Positions 12,131 to 22,289 of a stretch of DNA of 64,000 bases are shown here, piece by piece. The stretch is from positions 4,968,001 to 5,032,000 of the forward strand of contig JAFFSR010000343.1 of assembly GCA_017163975.1 (NCBI GenBank), in the 5' to 3' direction. The notes beneath the pieces were generated by a model. The model did no database searches. It was given only the letters and a program-made list of their open reading frames with translations, and was not told where the DNA came from. The position numbers were made by a program, and so were the translations under genes. Every line of letters starts with the position of its first letter. The first letter of the stretch is position 1. Source of the stretch: Anastatus disparis. Taxonomy: Eukaryota > Arthropoda > Insecta > Hymenoptera > Eupelmidae.

Positions 12131-12698
12131 AATAAAGTGCTCTTTATTACCAGCTAAAATATATTAACGGATACTCCTTTTTTATGTTTAGATCATACAG
12201 TGTGTAATATACTATTTTTGTTATTTCCATATTATTGATATTATAATTTATAAATGAATTCTTAATATTAATAGAGAATTATTATCTAAACAATTTAAAT
12301 ATATTTTATTGATGACAAGTTTTTGAATATAGTTACATTTGTATTAAAAAACAATTAAAAATGTCAATTAAATAACATCTTCATCAAAATAAATTTCAAC
12401 GCTAGGATTATTAAAATAAAAATTTTTATTTAACTATAATCCATTGTAATTATTATTTGTGCAATATATATGTAAGAATAATATATTTAATGAATAATCA
12501 TTTCGTTTGATGAACAGTTGAATAAATTTATATATTTATAATTGTATAACATAATTTATTCAGTTATCATTCAGAGAATAAAGTACTTAATTTAATTCCA
12601 TGAAAATACATTAGTATTTAAAAATTTACTTATAAACAATTGTTTACAAATAACATTCATGTCACCTTGATAACATATTCATATATACGCGTGATCAT
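12131..12698. other. AT-rich, nothing recognised
   Basis: No gene or element end was found. This could hold the decayed 3' LTR of the BEL element, but no partner was visible upstream. Confidence 0.35.
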
Positions 12699-13973
12699 AT
12701 TCATACCCACACAACATGGAAGATTTCACTAAAATATTTCGAAATCTTATACTGGAATATTTCAATTGAACCTCCCATGCAGATTCTAGAAAGTCTTCAC
12801 GGAATATTTTGAAAAATTCCACTTGAATCTTTTATTGCAAGCTTCCAGGAATATTTATGGAATATTTCAAAGGAATGTTCAAAAACTTTTTCGAAATATT
12901 CCATAAAATATTCACGAAAGATTTTTGGAATATTTCATGGAAAATTCCAGAAAGGTTTCATAAACATTTCGCTGGAAGATTCCAAAAAACCCTAAAATCG
13001 TATAGCGGAATATTACACAAATCTTCCAGAAATATTCCATGAAATGCTTCACAGAAAAATTTAAGTAATCTTCCAGTGGAATATTGCATAAAAGATTCTA
13101 GAAGTATTCCATTAAGTTTTCATTAGAAGGTTGCGCAGAATGTTACGGGAGATTTCCAGTAAAGCCGATAGGGGGATGTTCGTTAAATGGGAGTTTCATT
13201 CCCAAGCGGTTAGACGATACCTTATATATTATATAAGCAAAAGATTCGGCGTTTTGTTGTGTAAGTTCGAAGCGAATACGTAAATGCGATTTTATAACTA
13301 AATGCCAATGTTTATGTATGCGTATATGTATTGATGTATAAGTATAATGTGTTATTATATAATATATATACTATCTTCTCACACCATCTCACAACCTTTC
13401 AAGAAATATTCCAGAAATATTTCGTGGTAGATCTGAAGCTCTGAATCTTTCATCGATATCATCTAAAAATCTTCCAAGAATATTTTATGAAAGATGAGAG
13501 ATTATCCAAATCTTCTATTGAAATATTCTTGAAATCTATCAAGAATATTCCATGGAATATTCTTATGTAAGAAGAATCAAGGACGTACGAATATTAGACG
13601 AATATTTCATGAAAGATTTCTGAAATATTCCAAATTTTCCGTGCCAATATTCTACGAATCTTTCATAAATGTCCCATGGAATATTTTACGATGGATTTCT
13701 AAAATCTTCCAGAAATATTTTATGGGATATTTCATAAAAGATTCTTTAAATCTTTAAATGTTTCAATGGAAAATCTGAGATGACCCGAATCTTTCAATGA
13801 AATATTCTTGGAATCTTCCAACAATATTGCATGAAATATTCCAATGTAAGAAGAATCAAGGACATGCGAATATTACAGGAATATTCCATTGGAGATTCCT
13901 AAAATATTTCAAATCTTTCGTGCTTATATTCCAGGAAGCTTCCATAAATATTTCATGTTGTGTGGGTATGAAT
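12699..13973. mobile_element. TIR element filled with GAA/TTC palindromes
   Basis: A perfect 20-bp inverted repeat, ATTCATACCCACACAACATG (12699-12718) and its complement (13954-13973), bounds 1275 bp. Nearly all the body is a degenerate mosaic of GGAATATTCC, TTCCATGGAA and CCAGAAATATTTC words. A ~275-bp higher-order repeat can be seen (13510-13690 against 13785-13960, both with AAGAAGAATCAAGGAC). A unique block at about 13150-13390 interrupts it. No coding capacity and no clear target duplication. Confidence 0.75.
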
Positions 13974-14744
13974 TGTCATTCATGTAAAAATTGTTAAAAA
14001 TTGAATGTATTAATAATAATTTCGTTAAAGCAATAATATTTTTATTAAGAGAAACATTAATTTTCAGAATATATCCAATGACCTCATTTGAAAAATTATC
14101 ATAACATAATATAAAAATATTCTTCTTAGTATCTTTTTAACATACATTGTATAAAATACAATCTTAAAAAGTTATTTTTTTTAATATTAAATCTTTTTAA
14201 TTGTCAATTATAAAGATATGAAAATTTATGAAATATGGATTAATTTTCCTGATTATGTCTATGATTAATACTTCATATTTATGATCGATCTAGGTGGGAG
14301 TGAAATTTTTCTCATTAAAAAGTAAAAATTTAAAAGAAATTTACTTATGATTTGCAAGACATTTATTAAGAATGCGGGAAATAAATAATATTCTTTAATA
14401 TCACTCTAAATTTTGTATTAAATATAATGATTGAAAATTTTAATTATTCTATTAGATTGAATTTACAGTCAAAGTTACATTGTATTTCATTCAAATTATT
14501 TATATTTATAAAACTTACATAATATTTTAAATTAACTAAAAAAATGATAATCACATATTTCATATTATTTTAAACTATGAATAAAAAGTTTACATAATTA
14601 TTATAATTAATGACTTATAAATTGTTATATTATTTCATAAAATACAATTTCAACTTAAATAATTAGCTTTATGTTGAAATTTAATTTTATTAGTATTCAA
14701 TTCCACGAGATGATATATATTGAATATATATAATTAAAATATAT
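13974..14744. other. AT-rich, nothing recognised
   Basis: No gene. It ends in an AT run that served as target for the solo LTR. Confidence 0.4.
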
Positions 14745-14748
14745 ATAT

Positions 14749-15830
14749 TGCGACGATTCAAAAATCGCGCTAGACGCAGTACCTGCGCTCAGCCGCTACG
14801 AGGCGCTACTCCCGCAACGGGAATAGCGAGCTCCATAGCATATATAAGCGAGCCGCCGAGCCAGCATCAGACTCTCTCCTCTTCCAGTGTGTAAGAGTGG
14901 GGTTGCTCGGCACATTGGGAGTTATCCTTACCTATACTCCCGTCTCAAGCTATGTAAGGGTGGGATTGCCCGGCATAGTCTCCTATCCATCCGTCAGTGT
15001 AAGGGTGGGGTTGCCCGACACTGACTCCTAATTACTACCTCCACCATCGCTGGTCGGGGTAGATTCCTCCATTGGTCTCCGACCGAAAGTCTCCCCCCTC
15101 TTCTCCACTCATGGTTTAGAGGGTTACCATCCTAGTTTTTCCTGTATTACCTTACCTGGCTCCGTTACCGACCGCGCCGAACTCCGCCGGTAAAGTAGGT
15201 CGCGAATTTACCCGCCGAGTCTTTATTATTATATAATTAACTTTTGTATTTCTTTTCTTTGTTTTATTTGTTACAGCCGATAAATACAAACTAGCGCCAC
15301 CTAGCGGTCAAGAAGACAACTAAAAAAAATTTTCTTTTCTTTTTTCAACGTACGAAACGTTATTACATACAATTATAATTTTGCTTTTGTTATTTAGTAT
15401 TATTATTAAATCGGCGTTGTAATTATTTTGTTATTTTTTTTTAATAAATATAAAAGAAAAGATGATCTAAGTTTAAACCCAAAGTGTCGTGTTTGAACTT
15501 AATCACCAGTCCGCAGTACCCATCCTGCTTCCTCTCACATTATCACTTAGTACGTAAGGATAGGTTAGCTTTGTATCATTCATTTAATTATTCTTTTAAT
15601 TAATATTATTTCTCTCCTTAATCATTTATATTTTTCTTTTCAAATATTTAAATGGATTTTAATTTATTTATTTCTTTCTTATTATTAATTTTATTAATTT
15701 AATAAGGTTAGGTTAGTTTAGTATGTAAGTTTGAACTTTGGCCTCCGAGAATCAACACCTGCAGCGCCCTCTAAAAGTCTGACGCCTACGATATCAAGAT
15801 CTAATCGAGGCAAAAAGGCCAAACGTTACA
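14749..15830 (+). repeat. Solo Gypsy LTR, 1082 bp
   Basis: It starts TGCGACGATTCAAAAATCGC and ends CCAAACGTTACA, the same ends as the two LTRs of the Gypsy element at 32405-39222. The 4-bp duplication ATAT lies on both sides (14745-14748 and 15831-15834). No internal sequence is attached, so it arose by LTR-LTR recombination. It differs from the other two LTRs at many scattered positions and is therefore older. It carries the TATA box, the three hairpins, the TTACAG splice-acceptor-like site and the AATAAA signal. Confidence 0.92.
14886..15025 (+). promoter_or_regulatory. Three LTR hairpins (solo LTR copy)
   Basis: Hairpins at 14886-14916, 14950-14978 and 14993-15025 share the inner part TAA-GRG-TGGGRTTG-CYC-GR but have different closing stems: AGTGTG/CACATT, CTATG/CATAG and GTCAGTG/CACTGAC. 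They correspond to 32543-32681 in the full element. Confidence 0.7.
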
Positions 15831-15834
15831 ATAT

Positions 15835-15871
15835 ATATATATATATATATGCTAGGGGGGGTACCCCCCTG
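15835..15871 (-). mobile_element. 3' terminus of Helitron-like copy A
   Basis: On the minus strand the sequence reads AGCAGGGGGGTACCCCCC then CTAG, then an AT microsatellite. The same string ends copy C at 45110 on the plus strand. A GC hairpin abutting CTAG and landing in TA-rich DNA fits a Helitron 3' end. The hairpin touches CTAG with no spacer, which is not canonical, so the subclass is uncertain. Confidence 0.55.
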
Positions 15872-17124
15872 CTCGCACTGCTCGCCAACCCCCAGTTGTG
15901 CTATAAATATAATTATATATTAAACATTTAAATCATTTTTAAATTTTTAAATCATTTTTTTTTAGTTTCGTTGATAATTTAGTATATTATTTGATATATC
16001 GTAATGATTTTGAGTTTTATAAGATTTATAGGATTATTTTGTTATAATTCCTTTTTTATATCTTTTTTCTCATTTTAAACATTTTATGAGATATATCAAA
16101 AACTCATACTAAAATTTATAAATTTATTATGATATTGTAAATGAAATTATTACATGATCATTATATCATATTTTATTTAAAATTTAGTTATTTATATAAC
16201 AAATAAATAAATAAAATAATTTTAAATTATTTTATACTTACTTATATTACATTTACCTGTATAAAAGTTATGAATATGTTTTTTTTATTTATTGTTGTTG
16301 GTAGTTAAATTATTTATTTATTAAAATATCGATTTATAAATTTTAAATAATCATAACTTTTAAATATTTTAGTTAATTTTTAAATATTTTATTTTTTTTT
16401 ATTTTTAATAATATTGATAATGTTTAAAAATTTTTTTTAAATTTATCATTATATATTGAAATATTTATGATTTATTTTAATTTTTCATATTTTATTAATA
16501 ATGTTAGCTAATCTTAATAAATATTTAGAATAAATTTCATGACTTTGATTAAAGTAATATTCTGCTATTGGTTCGCGTATTATTTTTCTAATATTTCTTT
16601 CTAAACTATGTTAGGTACAATATCTCTGTTTTTCGATTCGTTTTGAATATATATTTTATTTACATTTTTACAACGTGAAAGAGTTATTTGTGCTTCTATG
16701 TTATATTTGAATAATTTAGTTATTTTTAATCGCGTTTCATTACATAATCCATTTTTTATACTTAAATTTCGAATTAACATAATTATGGTATTTACTTTTA
16801 ATTTCAGTTCGTGTGGAGGTAATCCTTCTCTTATGTTATTTAACATTTCTATTGAATAATTCAAATGAATATTATCATCCGTTTGATCTACACCTTTGTA
16901 AAACAAATATAAATAGTTATTAATCTTGAAAGTTATATAAATTTAAACATAAATATTAATATCAATTAATTTTAAAAGTTGTATAAATCAATACTATTAA
17001 AGGTTTATAATGTAAGGTGGTGTGGAAATCTGAATCCTCAACACTATACGCTTATTTTTATTTTAATACAATAAAATATTTATAATATGAACAAATTATT
17101 AAAAATCATTATGTTTTCAACAAT
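15872..17124 (-). mobile_element. Helitron-like copy A, 3' part
   Basis: The AT-rich segment 15980-16600 aligns by eye with 26411-26680 plus 27190-27300 of copy B (shared TTTATAGGATTATTTTG, TTAGCTAATCYTAATAAATA). Together with the helicase fragment and the terminus at 15852 it represents the 3' end of one element read on the minus strand. The upstream part is missing beyond the inverted-repeat element at 17125. Confidence 0.6.
16601..16906 (-). pseudogene. PIF1-type Helitron helicase, C-terminal fragment (copy A)
   Basis: VDQTDDNIHLNYSIEMLNN, GLPPHELKLKV, MLIRNLS and GLCNETRLKITKLF match the helicase C-terminal part seen in copies B (31580-31873) and C (42501-42845). An internal deletion joins NIEAQ directly to TLSRCKN, removing the segment that in copy C holds PFIRYRKQFP, NKSQGQSF and FSHGQLYVA. 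The helicase cannot work. Confidence 0.8.
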
Positions 17125-19153
17125 TTATAGTTTCCTAACCTATACCCTAACCTTAACATAACCTAAAAATCACTTTTTTTATAAAATTTTTTTTTTATCT
17201 GGAAGGATGAATGATATTAATCCCGCGAAAATCATATGACTAGGCCTTAGCACTCTCTTTTACTGTGATTTTTCGCGAGTCCTAAAAAGCAGTTTTTCTA
17301 ACCTAAAAATAACATTTAAATGATAAAATCTCCGTAACTTTGCTCAGAGAAGGACTACAAGTGATTTTCTGGGCTTAAAATTTGTATTTTCAAAAAACAA
17401 ATGAAGTTTATAAAGACCAAAAATTCGATTCTGGTATAGCGCCATGGCGAAAAACTCGAAAAACCATTTTTTCATAGGTTTTTTGTCGGTTATTGGTCTC
17501 TAGCAACTCACAAATTATTTTTAGAGAAAAAAAATAGCTTCATTGAATTCTACATGAAAAAATACATTAAAAATATGCATGATAACTTTAGGAATACTTG
17601 GACGCTGTTACAAAACAATTAAAAAAATAAAATAATTTTACTTTTTCATTATCTTCACCAATATATGAATTTATTATATTAATTAAAATAGATATTTCAG
17701 TTTTATGTGAACTATTATTATCAGCAAGATTTTCCAAGTAATTTTCATACTCTTCCTTATAATTTAAATAATCTTCAATGTTATTATTCAAACTATCCAT
17801 CATTTCTTGATCATTTACATTATCAATTATAATATATCTACCTTCAATCGCATTCCATTCCATTTTTTTATTTGTTTAGATTTAGTTTTATAATTTATGT
17901 TTTATTTAAAATATAAAATATATATATTAAAATTTAATTTTTTATATTATTTCAAATAATTTAAAAAATTGTTTTTTATAATCATTTATGTAGAAGCAAT
18001 GTATTTCTTATATCGGTTACTACTCTATTTTTTGCGTATAATGGCCTAAAGACAAATCATAATTGTGGCAGTTCTAACAAAGAATATAAATGCTTACAGG
18101 GAAGTGTACTTTCAGGCTCGAATTTATAGACCCAACACGATTGTTACTAAAACCTTATTCCGCCTTTGTCTCTCTAATGATTCAGTAATCTCTTGATACA
18201 AGAGATTGCGATATAAGAGAATTCGAGCTCTTTCTCCTAAATATGGGCGTGAGCCTAAATATTTGCGTTATCCAACCACTATGAAAGTGAGAGAGACAGA
18301 ATATTCACGCATGTTGGATACAACTCACACAACGAAACAGTAGGTGTGGCTATCACTCTTGACTCGAGCGTGCTGGGGACTCTTTGTATAAGAGAATCTC
18401 TAAGAAAATTCCTCTTCTGAAGGCCTGTTGATTCTCTTGTATCCAGAGTCTACTGTAATACAAAAAGACAGATGATACGACCGTTACTCCAGTTATATTT
18501 AAAAATCTTATTTTTGCGTGCAATAGGCGTAATTTACCTGCAAATACATTAAATAGAAGCTTTATGACTCTAAAGAGATGACCAAGGTCATAAAAATATA
18601 AAATGCAGCAACGATGCAAAGTAGCTATGTAACAATTTCAGAATTATTTTATTCTTTTAATTGTTTTATAACAGCATTCAAGTATTCCTAAATTTATCAT
18701 GCATATTTTCAATGTATTTTTTCACGTAGAATTCAATGAAGCTATTTTTTTTCTCTGAAAATTATTTGTGAGTTGCTAGAGACCAATAACCGACAAAAAA
18801 CCTATGAAAAAAATGGTTTTTCGAGTTTTTCGCCATGGCGCTATACCAGAATCGAATTTTTGGTCTTTATGAACTTCATTTGTTTTTTAAAAATACAAAT
18901 TTTAAGCCCAGAAAATCACTTGTAGTCCTTCTCTGAGCAAGGTTACGGAGATTTTATCATTTAAATGTTATTTTTAGGTTAGAAAAACTGCTTTTCAGGA
19001 CTCGCAAAAAATCACAGTAAAAGAGAGTGCTAAGGCCTAGTCATATGATTTTCGCGGGATTAATATCATTCATCCTTCCAGATAAAAAAAAAATTATGAA
19101 ACAAGTGATTTTTAGGTTATGTTGAGGTTAGGGTATGGGTTCGGAAACTATAA
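17125..19153. mobile_element. Inverted-repeat element with ~500-bp arms
   Basis: The left arm, about 17125-17636, is matched by its complement at about 18638-19153. Shared anchors are TATACCCTAACC, GATGAATGATATTAATCCCG, CGCCATGGCGAAAAACTCG and TAGCAACTCACAAATTATTT. The arms are highly similar, so it is fairly young or gene-converted. The ~1-kb interior holds a small minus-strand ORF and a short palindrome (ATCTCTTGATACAAGAGAT, 18190-18208). No transposase was recognised and the target duplication is unclear. Confidence 0.75.
17588..17863 (-). CDS. Small acidic protein, Helitron-associated
   Basis: A 91-codon ORF starts MEWNAIEGRYIIIDNVNDQE and is rich in Asn, Asp and Glu (NNNIEDYLNYKEEYENYLE). 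I do not recognise the family. A diverged homologue occurs on the minus strand at about 27330-27580 in Helitron-like copy B, where NPIEG, DLNNQIEDHLTYKEEYE and NSYIGENDEK can be read. Conservation between the two copies suggests the frame was once under selection. Here the last ~15 codons come from the inverted-repeat arm, so the original C-terminus has been replaced. Predicted structure would be helical and acidic; no motif suggests a function. Confidence 0.45.
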   Translation of the reverse strand: MEWNAIEGRYIIIDNVNDQEMMDSLNNNIEDYLNYKEEYENYLENLADNNSSHKTEISILINIINSYIGEDNEKVKLFYFFNCFVTASKYS

Positions 19154-19262
19154 ATATAGCAAAACCTAATCTTAATTACTATAAATACAAGAAAAAATAT
19201 TAGTCTTGAAATCTGTGAGGGGGGGGGGCATTTTACCTATCTTAAGGGGGGGTACTTTTTTA

Positions 19263-20571
19263 TAATAACTTGCTCAGTTTGGAATTTTTCGTTTTTTTCT
19301 CACTAAAAATGAATAGAGCACAAAATTTTACACAGAAATATGGTATTATAGTCAAGGTCAAACCACTTTTTGAAGTTTATTTTTTGCAATCCTTATTTTG
19401 AATCGCTTGGCTATTATTTCGGCTGAAAACGTATCTTGCAAGAGTAAGCTCTCACATTTTTGAGATCCCCGCTTACGATCCTGATGCCCATACGATATCA
19501 GCATGTTTTGGTTAAGGTCAAACAGAGGTCAAACATTTTATTTGAAATAATATATTTTCTTTTACTTCTGATTCTGAATGAACAGAAAATTCCACGTCGA
19601 GATAAGTTTGGATCTCATAATTTGCGAACTTATATTCTAATTTTGATAGTGTAACCTTAATAAAATAAATATCTTAAGAAAGTAGCCTGCAGTAGTAGTG
19701 TTATATTCAAGACACAACTTTAAAGGTGAGTAATCTATAAAAATAATTGACCGTATGAGTATTTGCGAATTTCATTAAATATTTTGTTGAAACAAACAAA
19801 TGTAAAATATTTTTCCACACGGCGTGCGAGAAGTTCGATTTTCCTCACCTTCAGCTCAAGCCGTAACAAGATTCGTAAAAAAGCCTTCCCATACTAGTTG
19901 CGTAGTGTATTTTTCGCCATGAGAGCAAAAAAAAGAGTAACGAAGTTGAGATTTCAGGGTTGAAACGTCGAAAAAAAATTTCCACACGGAAAAAAGCGTG
20001 CGGTAAAGAAAATTTCTGCACGCTGTGTAAAATATAATATTACAACGAATGAAATAAATTTGTAAAATGTTTAATATTATAAAAACGAGGATCTTAAGTT
20101 TTCGCGTAAGCATTGTAAGTGAGAAAATTATTTAAAGAAAGAAAAAAATATAGAGCGCGGTTAAAATTTTAACAAAGAATTCCATTTATGAGATGTTTAA
20201 TATTATAAAAACGCAGATCTAAAATTTCTGCATATGCATTGTAAGTGAAAAAAAAATTAAGTAAAAAAAATCATATTATTCGAATTGAAGTGTTTGACTT
20301 CTGTTTGACCTTAACCGAAACATGCTGAAATCGTATGGGCATGAGGATTGAAAGCGGCGATCTCAAGAATGTGAGAGCTTACTGTTTAAGATCGTTTTCA
20401 GCCGAAATAATAGCCAAACAATTTAAAATAAGGATTACAAAAAATAACCTTCAAAAAGTGGTTTGACCTTGACGATAATACCATATTTCTATGTAAAATT
20501 TTGTGCTCTATTCATTTTTAGTGAGAAAAAAACGAAAAATTCCAAGCCGAGCGAGTTATCATGAAATTTCG
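19263..20571. mobile_element. Inverted-repeat element with ~300-bp arms
   Basis: Left arm 19263-19557 and right arm 20272-20571 are complementary. Shared anchors are GGAATTTTTCGTTTTTTTCTC, TGAATAGAGCACAAAATTTT and GACCTTGACTATAATACCAT. The ~715-bp middle contains a ~125-bp tandem pair (TTTAATATTATAAAAACG at about 20068 and 20193). No coding region is convincing. G-runs lie just outside on both sides (19221-19229 and 20723-20733). Confidence 0.7.
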
Positions 20572-20753
20572 AATAATTTTTACGAACTTTCCAAGTTTTG
20601 GCCATCATATAGGAGCCACCATAATAAATTTTCAAAAACGCCACTCTGCATCTGAAATTAGATGATAAAAGGAAGATTTTAAGCCGTCATACAATTTATT
20701 TAGTCCACTACAATTTTGGAGAAGGGGGGGGGGTATTGATTCACAAAGAATGC

Positions 20754-20756
<3 letters not shown>

Positions 20757-20814
<58 letters not shown>

Positions 20815-20830
20815 AGGGGTTACCCCCGTA
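20757..20830 (-). repeat. TA microsatellite and possible 3' end of copy B
   Basis: About 27 TA units (20758-20811) adjoin ACAAGGGGTTACCCCC. On the minus strand this reads GGGGGTAACCCCTTG followed by TATATA, the same layout (GC hairpin, short tail, TA run) as the termini at 15852 and 45110, but with CTTG instead of CTAG. It is probably the degraded 3' end of copy B. Confidence 0.5.
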
Positions 20831-21323
20831 TTACATTTAATTGTTTATCTATATAAAAGACAAGACATATAGTCTTGAGTAACGACTTTCCACACTACCT
20901 TACATTTTAAAATGTAATTAATATTATGATGAATTGCATTTATATATTTAATTTAATTTCATAAATGTACTTAATTTGTAAATATAATTTTTAATTTAAC
21001 TAATGCATTTTAATTGTGTGAAATATGGAAGTATCGTGACGATGCGTTAGATTTTTTGATTAGTGAAAACCCTCGACAGGAGCCCTGAAATCCACTTTGT
21101 TTCATAAATCATATGACACCATATTATATATTTATAATATAATTTATTTTATGTATTGTATACGCATAAAAATATTGATATTGTACAAAATTTAAATTAA
21201 AAAATAACTTATTATTAATTAAATAATATTAATGATCAAAGTTATAATAAATTTAAAATCATAAAAAAATTTTTAAATAATTACTTTTGATGAAAATTTT
21301 GTTAATATTATATTTGATGTATC
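20831..21323 (-). mobile_element. Helitron-like copy B, 3'-most segment
   Basis: AT-rich, no coding. It ends in TATATTTGATGTATC, which is repeated after the LINE at 26409-26423, showing that this segment and 26424-26677 were continuous before the LINE inserted. Confidence 0.55.
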
Positions 21324-21580
21324 GGGACTTGAGTGTAGAGCGCGGAGTGGTGCGCACACGTTTCTGATGTCGCACAATAGAAACGACTATTACAGTTATA
21401 TTTCGACATAAATAGCTAAAAAATACGTAAAATCTAAAAGCAATAACGATAAAAAGTACAAAACAAGAAAAAACAAGAAAAAATTGACATTTAAATAAAG
21501 TATAAAAAGAGAAAAAAGAGTTTGAAAGAAAAAGCAAAGATTGAGATTAGGACGCACGGCGTGGAGAATATAGTCTAAAT

Positions 21581-22279
21581 ATGGCGGAGAAAGTAAAAGA
21601 AAGTGAAAAGGACAAAGAGGATAAAAATAAAAGCACAAATAATGAAAAGGCTAAAATGAATGCAAGACAAACTACACTAGACGCTACACTCAATAAAAAT
21701 AAGAATTCCAAAAGTGTCACTTTCAAGGGAAATCATATAAAGGAAATGCAGCAAGATATAAAAGTGATAAAGGAAGAACACGAGAAATTAAAGGACAAAG
21801 TAAAAAACGATAAAGCCAAATGGGAACAAGAAAGAAAAGAATTGACGATTAAGAATAAAACACAAGAGTCAAATATAGAAGAATTAACAAAACATATAGA
21901 AGAAATGGCTGAAAAAATAGAAGAATTAGAATAGCAAATTAAAGACATGAACGAAAAATTAACCGCTGCATTAATGACACAGGACGACACAAAGGGAGAC
22001 ATGACGGACGAATTCTACATGTACGAGCCAACAGATGGCGCCACTGGATCAAGCTGGAACCTTAGAAGTGCGTCGAGTGAAAAAAGTGTACAAAGCAGAC
22101 TAAGCGGACGAAGCACAGCAAGAAGCACAACGAGCAGGTTTAGCAACGTTTCAGATACACTAACAAAGAGAGAGGTAACACAGATGAAAAAACTTTTATA
22201 TGATAAAGACAGATTAGATAGGCATATAATATTGCACTAAAGGGTATGAAGGAACAGGTAGACGAAATACTTGGGTAGA
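21581..22279 (+). pseudogene. LINE ORF1 (coiled-coil)
   Basis: The frame starts MAEKVKESEKDKEDKN and is lysine/glutamate rich, with a long predicted coiled coil (about residues 45-130). It is interrupted by a TAG at 21932 and continues in frame with QIKDMNEKL. A serine/arginine stretch (SLR/RSASSEKSVQSRLSGR) follows, then KLLYDKDRLDRHIIL and a one-base shift before ALKGMKEQVDEILG at 22279. Coiled coil followed by a short RNA-binding segment is usual for LINE ORF1, which packages the RNA. The second half appears shortened. Confidence 0.7.
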
Positions 22280-22289
22280 AAATAAGCAC

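Larger units (their letters stand above)
17009..20906. repeat. Outer 19-bp inverted match enclosing both foldbacks
   Basis: ATGTAAGGTGGTGTGGAAA (17009-17027) is complementary, with one mismatch, to 20888-20906, and weaker pairing continues for ~30 bp inward. These could be the TIRs of a 3.9-kb composite that contains the two inverted-repeat elements, or a chance survival of shared Helitron sequence. No target duplication was clear. Confidence 0.35.

Noticed and set aside
15707..15721. Telomeric repeat (AAGGTTAGGTTAG)
   Set aside because: Only two to three units, located inside the LTR and repeated at the same place in the other LTR copies.
21259..22002. Minus-strand hydrophobic frames opposite LINE ORF1 and ORF2
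   Set aside because: They are shadows of the Lys/Glu-rich coding strand (antisense gives Phe/Leu/Ser).
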